DNA of 6,927 nt from Campylobacteraceae bacterium (GCA_027030605.1 JALVEV010000281.1:1-6927), one strand, 5' to 3'. Positions 1 through 6,706 are shown, numbered from the stretch's first letter. Notes: generated by a model not told the origin, from the sequence alone. Numbers and translations: made by a program.

Positions 1-72
1 CAATATTTTATATATTAAATTAAAATTTTATTTTTTTATTGATTATTGTAGTTAAATTTTATTTTTTATTGT

Positions 73-117
73 TATAATGATGATGGGAAGAATAATGCTG
101 ATTTTTACTTACAAGGA
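73..117 (+). promoter_or_regulatory. Promoter -10 box and ribosome binding site of the CAP-domain gene
   Basis: A perfect TATAAT lies at 73-78, about 45 bases before the ATG at 124. No good -35 hexamer sits 16-18 bases upstream; the upstream stretch is T-rich, as is typical of epsilonproteobacterial housekeeping promoters. An AAGGA ribosome binding site at 113-117, six bases before the ATG, supports the start at 124. The preceding bases 1-72 are almost pure A+T, and I see no gene in them. The -10 call is by eye only. Confidence 0.55.
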
Positions 118-123
118 AGAGAG

Positions 124-1344
124 ATGAAAAATACTTTACACACTTTTATAATGGGTATGCTTACTCTGTTTGCTATATATCTCTATTTCTTGTCGGTAGA
201 GTCTCTACCTTCACAAGTTAAAATTAAAGAGTTTTCAACTTTAAATATAAAAAATGAAGAGTTAAATGCACTTAATTACCTTAATAGACTTCGTAATAAT
301 GCAGGACTTATTCCATTTCAATCTCATAAAATTCTTAAAAAAGCATCTAAAAACCATGCTAACTATCTCACTAAACACTTAACCTATGGACACAAAGAGG
401 AGAAAGAGTTTAAAGATTTTACAGGAATCTACGCTTCAGACCGTATTCAAGAGATTGGATTCCCTGCTCCCCAAGTTATTGAAAATGTCTCTGCAAACAA
501 TAAAAACTATAAAGAGTCAGTAGATGGTCTCTTTGCTGCAATCTACCACCGTATAGCATTTTTAGATTTTCGTTCTGATATTATTGGTATAGGAGTAAGT
601 CAAAACATAACTCAGCCTAGCCATACAGCCTTTGTTTATGATATGAGTGCAAAAGCATTAGAGAAATTATACCAACAGACTACCATTACCCAAAAACAAT
701 TAACAGAAGCAATTGAGAGTAATAAAAACAAAAACCATAAAATGGTTATCTACCCTTATGATAGACAGAGAGATGTTCCTCCTGCCTTTTTTGATGAACT
801 ACCAGACCCACTACCTAACCATCGAGTAAGTGGTTATCCTATTAGTATCTCTTTTAACCCAGCTATTTATAAAAAGGTTAAACTTATAAGCTTTCAACTC
901 TTTAACAAAGATGGAGTTGAGATAACCAATACAACTATATTAGATGCTAAAAGAGACCCTAATAAACGTCTAACCAATATGGACTTTGTTCTATTTCCTC
1001 TAAAAAGGTTAGCATGGAATCAACACTACTATGTAAAATTTAAAGCCTCTGTTGATAAAAAGTTGATTGAGAAAGAGTGGAGTTTTCATACTAGAAGATT
1101 TGACCTACCTCTCTATAGTGTTACTCAAAATAACAATAGCTTTTCTCTAAAACAGGGGGCATCATGTATTTTATATTTTCCTCCAACATCAAAAGAGGAT
1201 TTATTGGGCAATATTGGATACCCTTCACATTATGATATTGAATTTATAGATAAAAACACCGTTAAGTTAACACTACTCTCTAAAAAACAGAGAGAGACAA
1301 GACTTAATATTGGTGGACACTCTGTGAAAATATATGAAAAATAA
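124..1344 (+). CDS. CAP/SCP-domain protein, membrane-anchored or exported
   Basis: This 406-residue protein begins with a short polar stretch and one hydrophobic segment (about residues 8-24). That segment is either a signal peptide or an uncleaved anchor placing the rest in the periplasm; there is no lipobox cysteine. Residues about 45-175 look like a CAP (SCP/PR-1, cysteine-rich secretory protein) domain. The signs are an opening helix with LNYLNRLRNNAGL, the NHANYL histidine (H78), further histidines H85 and H90, the IENVS motif (E120), YHRIAFLD (H142) and the closing strand with GIGVS. These are the positions where the family carries its His/Glu pocket. Residues about 215-325 look like a beta-rich Ig-like domain, seen attached to bacterial CAP domains, and the last 80 residues are unassigned. 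Bacterial CAP proteins have no single established reaction, so I give no substrate. The start at 124 is supported by AAGGA six bases upstream. The gene stands alone, and the next gene faces it from the other strand. Confidence 0.85.
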   Translation: MKNTLHTFIMGMLTLFAIYLYFLSVESLPSQVKIKEFSTLNIKNEELNALNYLNRLRNNAGLIPFQSHKILKKASKNHANYLTKHLTYGHKEEKEFKDFTGIYASDRIQEIGFPAPQVIENVSANNKNYKESVDGLFAAIYHRIAFLDFRSDIIGIGVSQNITQPSHTAFVYDMSAKALEKLYQQTTITQKQLTEAIESNKNKNHKMVIYPYDRQRDVPPAFFDELPDPLPNHRVSGYPISISFNPAIYKKVKLISFQLFNKDGVEITNTTILDAKRDPNKRLTNMDFVLFPLKRLAWNQHYYVKFKASVDKKLIEKEWSFHTRRFDLPLYSVTQNNNSFSLKQGASCILYFPPTSKEDLLGNIGYPSHYDIEFIDKNTVKLTLLSKKQRETRLNIGGHSVKIYEK

Positions 1345-1387
1345 TACTCCTTTCATATAGGAAAAATGCTTTTGTTAAATTCTATAT

Positions 1388-1406
1388 AAGTTTTTTGAAA
1401 ACTTTT
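1388..1406 (+). terminator. Weak intrinsic terminator after the CAP-domain gene
   Basis: A perfect 7-bp stem (AAGTTTT at 1388-1394 with AAAACTT at 1398-1404) closes on a three-base loop and ends in TTTT, 43 bases after the stop codon. The stem is A+T-rich and the T-run is short, so termination may be inefficient. Confidence 0.4.
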
Positions 1407-1460
1407 AACCAATACCCTACTCTTCACAATTAAAACACAACTAAACCCTATACTTTGGTC

Positions 1461-1519
1461 ATGAGAGTCAGTTTTTTACGTTTTTCCTTCCCCAATCTTT
1501 ATTTGTTGATGACTCTCAT
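1461..1519. repeat. Perfect 10-bp inverted repeat in the spacer between convergent genes
   Basis: ATGAGAGTCA (1461-1470) and TGACTCTCAT (1510-1519) are perfect reverse complements separated by 39 bases. The enclosed plus strand is pyrimidine-rich, with TCCTTCCCC and several T-runs. No clear T-tract follows the stem on either strand, so it is not a standard intrinsic terminator. It could be the end of a short foldback element, a small RNA stem, or part of a transcription stop for the convergent genes. The rest of the 1345-1545 spacer, apart from the hairpin at 1388-1406, shows nothing I recognise. Confidence 0.45.
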
Positions 1520-1545
1520 TAAATCGTTATTTTTCTACTTTAAAC

Positions 1546-2076
1546 CTAAGAAATAGTATACATATGTTTATAATAACTATATAGAACAATTAAAGCTATT
1601 GCTATACCTGCATAGAGCATATGCTCTTTAGGATTACTCTCTATGTAAAAAATCTCCATTGCTTTATCATTAGAGAGAAAATAGATAGGAATAAAAAAAA
1701 GTACTGCCCATACAGTATAGTTTAGGAGCAGTTCAATTTGAGAAAAAATAGTAGTATCTTCCGCTGAAAAGATAAAAAATTGAGGCATAGTTACATCTGA
1801 AAAGAGATATAGTGTTATAATATAAAAAATTAATGGGAAAAGTGCCATAAAATACAGAGCTATTAGAGTAAAAGCTCGTGCAAATTTACACCTCAATAGA
1901 ATACCTGCAATCATAAATAATCCCAAAATTAATGGAAAAATTTTATAGACAAAAGAGAACTCTTTATAGTTAATTAATTGAAAATATAGTATAGAAAAAA
2001 GTATGGCAATTAACCATACTACTACTACAGTCAACTTTTTTTTAAAAGATGACTGACGTGAATATAGCGTTAACAT
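1546..2076 (-). CDS. Hypothetical five-helix inner-membrane protein
   Basis: I do not recognise this 176-residue protein. About five hydrophobic segments are visible: residues about 16-36, 44-62, 66-93 (long), 117-135 and 153-168. They are joined by short loops, the longest being about residues 94-116 (SDVTMPQ to SQIELLL). A basic cluster, FKKK (11-14), precedes the first helix, which suggests a cytoplasmic N-terminus. There is no cysteine pair, histidine cluster, nucleotide-binding loop or other catalytic signature, so the function is open. The start is supported by a TAAGG eight bases upstream and by a good promoter at 2104-2131. The gene is divergent from the truncated globin with a 123-base shared promoter region, and convergent with the CAP-domain gene. 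Its A+T-rich codon use resembles its neighbours. Confidence 0.7.
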   Translation of the reverse strand: MLTLYSRQSSFKKKLTVVVVWLIAILFSILYFQLINYKEFSFVYKIFPLILGLFMIAGILLRCKFARAFTLIALYFMALFPLIFYIITLYLFSDVTMPQFFIFSAEDTTIFSQIELLLNYTVWAVLFFIPIYFLSNDKAMEIFYIESNPKEHMLYAGIAIALIVLYSYYKHMYTIS

Positions 2077-2103
2077 CTATTTTACCTTATTTATTTTTGT
2101 TAT

Positions 2104-2131
2104 ATTATAGCTAATATCTATTAAATATCAA
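2104..2131 (-). promoter_or_regulatory. Sigma-70-type promoter of the five-helix membrane protein gene
   Basis: Read on the minus strand, TTGATA (2131-2126) and TATAAT (2109-2104) are separated by 16 bases. The start codon follows 27 bases after the -10 box. This is the best-looking promoter in the window. It lies in the divergent region shared with the globin gene, so the two promoters could influence one another. No equally good promoter is visible for the globin on the plus strand; TATAAA at 2145-2150 is a weak candidate. Confidence 0.6.
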
Positions 2132-2199
2132 GAGTTAAGTCATCTATAAATTCTATCTTGATACTATCTTTAAAAAAACAAATAGCCTAAAGGAACATC

Positions 2200-2640
2200 A
2201 TGAACTACTCAATTATGCCTCACAATGCCAATTTTATTCCCCCTGTACAGAAACCAACCCCTAACTTTTTAAAAGAGGTAGGAGAGCAGGGAATTAGAGA
2301 TTTACTTACACGACTCTACAGCTGTTTAGATAAAAGTCCTATTCGACCTATCTTTCCTGCTAAAGATACCCAAGAGATGATGGAAGCAGCTCAAATATCA
2401 GCCGACTTCTTTATTCAGATTTGTGGTGGACCACAATACTTTAACCAAAATAGAGGTATGCCACAAATGCGTGGACGACATGCACCTTTTGCCATTACAG
2501 CTGAGGCTCGACTACACTGGCTCACCTGTTTTGAAGAGGCGTTAAAACCATTAGAAAAAGAAATTAGTGAAGAGAGTCTACAAAGTTTTTGGAACTATAT
2601 TAATGTTTTTTCGATTATGATGATAAATACACAAGGTTAA
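2200..2640 (+). CDS. Group II truncated haemoglobin (globin)
   Basis: This 146-residue protein is a truncated (2-over-2) globin. The second half carries the group II signature. GGPQYF (76-81) is followed by a glycine-proline turn, then RGRHAPF with H94 as the proximal (F8) haem ligand, then an ARLHWL segment whose W107 is the Trp G8 typical of group II. Y40 is the likely distal Tyr B10. Length and layout are complete for the family, with an N-terminal extension of about 20 residues. Such proteins bind O2, NO or related ligands in the cytoplasm and are usually linked to nitrosative or oxidative stress or oxygen handling; the exact role here is inference. AAAGGA five bases before the ATG supports this start over the ATG five codons later. 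It is divergent from the membrane protein gene and convergent with nrdA, with a strong terminator at 2840-2882. It differs from the group III globin known in Campylobacter by its G8 Trp and RxRHxPF motif. Confidence 0.9.
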   Translation: MNYSIMPHNANFIPPVQKPTPNFLKEVGEQGIRDLLTRLYSCLDKSPIRPIFPAKDTQEMMEAAQISADFFIQICGGPQYFNQNRGMPQMRGRHAPFAITAEARLHWLTCFEEALKPLEKEISEESLQSFWNYINVFSIMMINTQG

Positions 2641-2650
2641 TCTTTAGAGA

Positions 2651-2759
2651 TTAGCCCTAACATGAAAGAAGAAAAGGGAGGAAGAATATAATGAATTTTA
2701 GGGAGGTTTCATTGAAATTTTAAGTTATGTAACTTATACTCTTTTCATGTTAGGCTTAA
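2651..2759 (+). other. Structured inverted-repeat region, possible small RNA or structured 3' UTR
   Basis: CCTAACATGAAA (2656-2667) pairs perfectly with TTTCATGTTAGG (2743-2754), and a few further bases pair outward with small bulges (TTAG with CT-AA). Inside are two more hairpins: AATGAA/TTCATT (2690-2695 with 2708-2713) and the palindrome TAAGTTA-TG-TAACTTA (2721-2736). GGGAGG occurs twice (2676-2681 and 2701-2706), the second in the 12-base loop of the first inner hairpin. The region starts 10 bases after the globin stop and lies upstream of the plus-strand terminator. It could be a structured globin 3' UTR, an independent small RNA, or a decayed foldback element. I do not recognise it as 6S RNA, SRP RNA, tmRNA or RNase P RNA. 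No promoter of its own is obvious. The stretch 2761-2839 holds only a small TACAC/GTGTA hairpin. Confidence 0.4.
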
Positions 2760-2839
2760 GGAAGAATACACTTTTTACGTGTACTCTGTGTGTAGTTCAA
2801 ATAAATTATTATAAAAAAAGTCACATTTTTCTCAAGGAG

Positions 2840-2882
2840 ATAAGAGCTTCTACTTTTAAGTTTAATAAAAGCTCTTATTTTT
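2840..2882 (+). terminator. Intrinsic terminator, plus strand (globin or the structured RNA)
   Basis: A perfect 10-bp stem, ATAAGAGCTT (2840-2849) with AAGCTCTTAT (2869-2878), has a 19-base A+T-rich loop and is followed by TTTTT (2878-2882). It would end plus-strand transcripts about 240 bases after the globin stop codon. Confidence 0.75.
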
Positions 2883-2928
2883 AAAAATCTGAGTTTGATC
2901 GAATATGATATTCTGTCGAACTCAGATT
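2883..2928 (-). terminator. Intrinsic terminator of nrdA, minus strand
   Basis: AATCTGAGTTTGA (2886-2898) pairs with TCGAACTCAGATT (2916-2928) over 13 positions, with one G-U type pair. A second short stem, GAATA/TATTC, sits inside. Read on the minus strand, the hairpin is followed by TTTTT (2887-2883), 85 bases after the nrdA stop. It abuts the plus-strand terminator directly: the sequence TTTTTAAAAA at 2878-2887 supplies the T-tract for both. The 2929-3012 interval between it and nrdA shows no other feature I can support. Confidence 0.8.
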
Positions 2929-3012
2929 AAAAAGAAAGATAGACAGTCTTATAAAGATTTTATCATTTCATTAATAAACGATAGAGGGTATTTATCTTTA
3001 AAGAGGGAATAT

Positions 3013-6000
3013 TTACTGACACCCAACACACTCCATACTTCTATCTTCTACATCATTAGTGGTCTCAGGAGATTGACTTCTTAAATAATAGGTCGACTTC
3101 AAACCAAACCTCCAAGCATTCATGTAAATCTCATTAAGGTACTTACCACTCGCTTTGTCAAGTGTAATAAAAATATTAAGCGACTGACCTTGGTCAATCC
3201 ACTTTTGTCGAATGGCACCTGCTTTAACCAAGATGTTTTGGTCAAGGTCATAAGCAGGAGTATAGTATGACCAAGTCTCAGGTGACAACTTAGGTGCACA
3301 TACAGGAATAAGCCCTGACAAGTTCTCTTCAAACCATTTACGTTTGTAAACAGGTTCAATCGCTTGTGTCGTTCCTGTCAAGATAGAGATTGACGAAGTT
3401 GGTGCAACTGCCATAAGGTAACCGTTACGCATTCCATCTTTTTTGACTTTCTCTTTCAGCTTTGCCCAGTCATGAGTGTAACCAAAGAGTCCACCACGTT
3501 CAACCAGTTTACACGCCTCTTCATTTGCATTGTCAATTGGGAAGATACCTTTTGACCAATCTGACCCCTCAAAAGTTGGGTAAGCTCCCTTTTCAATCGC
3601 TAAGTCACTAGAGGCTTTAATGGCGTAGTAGGAGACCGACTCCATTACTTCGTCTACTTTATAAAGGTGTTCATTTGACCCCCACTCTATTTTTGCTTCG
3701 GCTAACATCTGTGCTTCGCCCATAACCCCAAGACCAATCGAGCGAGACTTCTCATTTGTCTTTTTAACTTTAGCCAATGGGTAGAAGTTAAGGTCAATCA
3801 CATTGTCAAGCATTCTAATAGCTGTTGGCACTACTCTTGCAATATCTTCGGTTGTATTGATTTTTGACAGATTGATTGAGGCAAGGTTACAAACAGCTGT
3901 ATCCCCATCGGTTAACTCTTTATCTGCCATCCAAACCTGTTTACCATTGAGGCTGTCAAGAGCTGTCACCTTTTTTGCAGGTTTAGTCATACCACTGTCA
4001 ACAGTTATCATCTCCTCCTCTTCATAGACTTCAACTGAACCATCAACAAATGTCAATTTAATTTTGTAGTGGTTTGGAGAGGTATTTTGAAAAATTTCAG
4101 TACAGTTCCCTGTAACTAAACCATTAAAAATTAAAGAGTGGTTATAGAGTTGAGTTGTATCGTAAACATCCTCTTTCCCAATATAGTTAATCTCACTAAT
4201 CTCTACTAAGAATTTTTCACTCTTTCGACTCTCTCTTGTATAACCTAACTCCATACGTTTAGATAATATATCTAATGCTTTTGTTTGCTTTAGACCTATA
4301 AATCCAATATCATCTATAAATTTAATAGCATTATTTCCATTAATATTTAATCGGTAGAGTGGTTTAGAGTCATATACTCTCTCCTCTCCCTCTACTGTGA
4401 CATAGGAAAATACTGACTGTTCAACATCTCTCATCTTTGAAATTTTAGAACGAATTCCAAAGTTAGAGAGTAGTATCTGAACCTCTTCTAAGAGACTTTT
4501 TTTGATAGATGCCAACTGTATTGCAAAAGTAGGAACACCATCATTTTCAAGTTTATTAATGGTTCCATCGGCAATAAAAAGTCCTTGTAGATACCCCTTA
4601 ACACACTCTTTTGTTCCTTTAAATATCACTTCAGGAACACTATATTTTGTCTTTCCATTAAAATTAAACTGCTCATCAAATACTCTTCCTAGTCTAATGT
4701 TTGAAAATCTTAACTTTTGACTATTTTTAGTGTGTTGAATAGCTTTAGGATAGAGATTTTTAAAATCCTCTTTATGAGAGTTTGGCAAAGTAGAGTAGTA
4801 TTTTTGAATGGTATTTTCTATCTGTTTATGTATGGTGTGCCCTAAATTCATATCTTGATTATAGAGGTCAATATGGACAATAGAGTGTTGTTTACTCTCT
4901 TTATAACTAAATGTTCCATCTCCTGTAACCATTCCCATTAAAAAGCCTAAATCATACTCTCCCTTATCTCCAAACTGTCCCTCATCGGACTGTATAAGAA
5001 GCTTATCTCCTACAGAGATATTTTCTAAACTTCTCTTCTCTATGGTTTTACCATCAGAGTTGGCTACATAGTACTCATGCCATAGTGTCGATTTTATCTT
5101 ATATCCATCTTTGGTAATCACTTCATAGATATCGGCACTCTCTTTTGTCATAAACATCTTTAGAGCTTTAGCTCTTCCTACTCCAAACTTAGAGGCATCA
5201 CCATCTGTTCTATGGTCATAGGTAGCTAAAATTTCAGAGTAGTTCTCTTCTAAATCTTTTGCTGTTACTAATCCAAACTGTGTATGGAGTCTTGTATCTC
5301 CTGTTACACATAGGTTTGAACTTCTAATAACCCCATTATGCTTATTAGGGTTGGCTCTATTGGCTGTATCTTTAAAAGTTAAAAAAGGATTTCCTGTCTC
5401 AAAGTAGGAGCGTAAAATCTCTTTCCATAATCCTTTAGCTGAGATAACTTCACGTGTAATGTTCTCATCTCCAGCTTCAAGCTCTAAGTAACGCTTCTCA
5501 AACTCTTCACCATAGAGGTCAGTTAACTCACGCACCTCATAAGGGTCAAAAAGTGTCCATCGTCCATCTTCTTGAACTCGCTTCATAAAGAGGTCATTAA
5601 GCCAAAGAGCAGGAAAGAGGTCGTGTGCTCGTCTTCTCTCTTCACCAGAGTTTTTCTTAAGGTCAAGAAAATCACGAACATCAATGTGCCAAGGCTCAAT
5701 ATAAACAGCAATTGCCCCTTTACGTGTTCCTAGTTGGTCAACAGCAATGGCAACATCATTGGCAATCTTTAAAAATGGTACAATTCCACCTGCTGCATGT
5801 TTGTGACCATCAATGTACGACCCCATACCACGAACTTGTGACCAGTCCCAACCAATTCCACCACCAAATTTAGAAAGAAGTGCCATCTCTTTGTAAACAT
5901 CAAAGATACCCTCAATATTGTCAGGACTTGACCCAATGTAACAAGATGACAACTGATGTCTAGGAGTACGTGCATTTGACAAGGTTGGTGTGGCAGCCAT

Positions 6001-6606
6001 TACTTCAAATTTTGACAAGATATCGTAAAACTTCTTTGCCCATGTTTGACAATCAAACTCATTTTGAGCTAAGAACATGGCAACCCCCATAAAGAGCTGT
6101 TGAGGTAGTTCTATGGGTTGTCCATTTTTGTCTTTTAGTAAATAACGGTCATAAAGTGTTCTAATACCAAGGTAGTTAAATTGTAAATCACGTTCAGGTT
6201 TTAAGTAGTCATTGAGGTCATCTAAATCATATTTCTCTTTTAACCCTAATAAAATACGCCCCTCTTTCTCTCCATGTTCAAAGTATTTTCTTAGATGTGC
6301 ATAGGGTTTACCCTTTATACCACCAACATTACGCCCTGCTTTATGATATAGGTCATATAAAAAGAGTCGTGAAGCGACAAAGGTCCAGTTTGGTCGGTCA
6401 ATATCAATCTTATCAACAGCAGTTTTAATAAGTGTCTGTTGAATATCTTCTGAGGACATCATATCTTGGAACTGTAAATTTGCGTCAACCTCTAGTTCAC
6501 TCTGACTTACACCCTCTAACCCTTTTACCGATGCTGAAGTATTTTTTTGAATCTTGGTAATGTCTAATGTCTCAACCCGACCACTTCGTTTTACAATTCT
6601 AATCAT
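3013..6606 (-). CDS. nrdA: Ribonucleoside-diphosphate reductase large subunit (class Ia), interrupted by an intein
   Basis: NrdA reduces ribonucleoside diphosphates to deoxyribonucleotides in the cytoplasm together with the radical-bearing NrdB subunit, which is not in this window. The precursor has 1197 residues; removing the 402-residue intein (433-834) leaves 795, close to epsilonproteobacterial NrdA. Residues 1 to about 90 form the ATP-cone allosteric domain (VKRSGRVETLDITKI). In the ten-stranded barrel, QLSSC contains C222 (E. coli Cys225 equivalent) and VCNLASINL contains C906 (Cys462 equivalent). SSNL (429-432) joins CTEI (835-838) after splicing, giving the radical Cys439 and Glu441 equivalents as C835 and E837. 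APTSS is the phosphate-binding loop. Y1173-Y1174 match the radical-transfer tyrosine pair. The C-terminal ECVGC (C1193, C1196) is the thioredoxin/glutaredoxin-reduced pair. About 48 extra residues lie between C835 and C906 compared with E. coli. AAAGGA five bases before the ATG supports the start. purB lies upstream on the same strand. Confidence 0.97.
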   Translation of the reverse strand: MIRIVKRSGRVETLDITKIQKNTSASVKGLEGVSQSELEVDANLQFQDMMSSEDIQQTLIKTAVDKIDIDRPNWTFVASRLFLYDLYHKAGRNVGGIKGKPYAHLRKYFEHGEKEGRILLGLKEKYDLDDLNDYLKPERDLQFNYLGIRTLYDRYLLKDKNGQPIELPQQLFMGVAMFLAQNEFDCQTWAKKFYDILSKFEVMAATPTLSNARTPRHQLSSCYIGSSPDNIEGIFDVYKEMALLSKFGGGIGWDWSQVRGMGSYIDGHKHAAGGIVPFLKIANDVAIAVDQLGTRKGAIAVYIEPWHIDVRDFLDLKKNSGEERRRAHDLFPALWLNDLFMKRVQEDGRWTLFDPYEVRELTDLYGEEFEKRYLELEAGDENITREVISAKGLWKEILRSYFETGNPFLTFKDTANRANPNKHNGVIRSSNLCVTGDTRLHTQFGLVTAKDLEENYSEILATYDHRTDGDASKFGVGRAKALKMFMTKESADIYEVITKDGYKIKSTLWHEYYVANSDGKTIEKRSLENISVGDKLLIQSDEGQFGDKGEYDLGFLMGMVTGDGTFSYKESKQHSIVHIDLYNQDMNLGHTIHKQIENTIQKYYSTLPNSHKEDFKNLYPKAIQHTKNSQKLRFSNIRLGRVFDEQFNFNGKTKYSVPEVIFKGTKECVKGYLQGLFIADGTINKLENDGVPTFAIQLASIKKSLLEEVQILLSNFGIRSKISKMRDVEQSVFSYVTVEGEERVYDSKPLYRLNINGNNAIKFIDDIGFIGLKQTKALDILSKRMELGYTRESRKSEKFLVEISEINYIGKEDVYDTTQLYNHSLIFNGLVTGNCTEIFQNTSPNHYKIKLTFVDGSVEVYEEEEMITVDSGMTKPAKKVTALDSLNGKQVWMADKELTDGDTAVCNLASINLSKINTTEDIARVVPTAIRMLDNVIDLNFYPLAKVKKTNEKSRSIGLGVMGEAQMLAEAKIEWGSNEHLYKVDEVMESVSYYAIKASSDLAIEKGAYPTFEGSDWSKGIFPIDNANEEACKLVERGGLFGYTHDWAKLKEKVKKDGMRNGYLMAVAPTSSISILTGTTQAIEPVYKRKWFEENLSGLIPVCAPKLSPETWSYYTPAYDLDQNILVKAGAIRQKWIDQGQSLNIFITLDKASGKYLNEIYMNAWRFGLKSTYYLRSQSPETTNDVEDRSMECVGCQ
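4105..5310 (-). mobile_element. Intein with LAGLIDADG homing endonuclease in the NrdA active site
   Basis: This 402-residue in-frame insertion excises itself from the NrdA precursor by protein splicing. Positions below count from its first residue. It begins with C1 in CVTGDTRL (block A). Block B is TLWH, with T75 and H78. Two endonuclease motifs follow, LGFLMGMVTGDG (D131) and YLQGLFIADG (D248), with the VPEVIF block between them. Near the end is VYDTTQLYNHSLIF (block F, H391), and it closes with NGLVTGN (N402) before extein Cys +1. Both endonuclease aspartates are present, so it could still cut an intein-free nrdA allele and spread by gene conversion. The normal penultimate histidine is glycine (G401), a tolerated but less common state. 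The +1 cysteine is the catalytic thiyl-radical cysteine of the reductase. Lines I counted by hand in the intein are about 27-32% G+C, against 43-47% in several extein lines, which suggests a separate origin. Boundaries follow from the restored NrdA motif SSNL-CTEI. Confidence 0.96.
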
Positions 6607-6635
6607 ATTTATCCTTTGTCATTAGCTATATTATA
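6607..6635 (-). promoter_or_regulatory. Probable nrdA -10 box and ribosome binding site
   Basis: On the minus strand a perfect TATAAT (6635-6630) lies 23 bases before the nrdA ATG. AAAGGA (6617-6612) is spaced five bases from the ATG. No consensus -35 is seen. If real, nrdA has its own promoter just downstream of the foldback repeat and need not depend on read-through from purB. A short odd palindrome, TAAGT-A-ACTTA, lies just upstream (about 6642-6652). I see no convincing NrdR box. Confidence 0.5.
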
Positions 6636-6706
6636 TTACTAGTAAGTTACTTATTCTTTGTTAAAAACAATTATTTATAATTTGTTATTATTTTTTATTT
6701 TATTGT

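Noticed and set aside
2664..2724. Tiny frames MKEEKGGRI and MNFREVSLKF, the second with a GGGAGG upstream
   Set aside because: Both are only 9-10 codons, lie inside a stem-loop region, and have no downstream gene on this strand that a leader peptide could control.
2747..2884. Plus-strand 45-codon frame starting MLGLRKNTL
   Set aside because: It has no ribosome binding site, and its end coincides with the terminator hairpin, so it is most likely chance.
2949..3030. Minus-strand tail after nrdA reading KDKYPLSFINEMIKSL before a TAA
   Set aside because: It looks protein-like but has at most about 26 codons from a GTG, overlaps the nrdA end out of frame and has no ribosome binding site. It could be a relic but cannot be supported.
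3120..3359. Minus-strand frame of 79 codons inside nrdA
   Set aside because: It is an out-of-frame shadow of a gene with clear NrdA motifs. The frames at 3803-4027, 4502-4720 and 5769-5975 are rejected for the same reason.
4105..5310. Reading the insertion as a group I intron or a separate gene
   Set aside because: The frame is continuous with both NrdA halves, and the splicing blocks of an intein are present at both ends.
6607..6660. NrdR box upstream of nrdA
   Set aside because: Only a short palindrome (TAAGT-A-ACTTA) is seen. It does not match the NrdR consensus and there is no paired second box.
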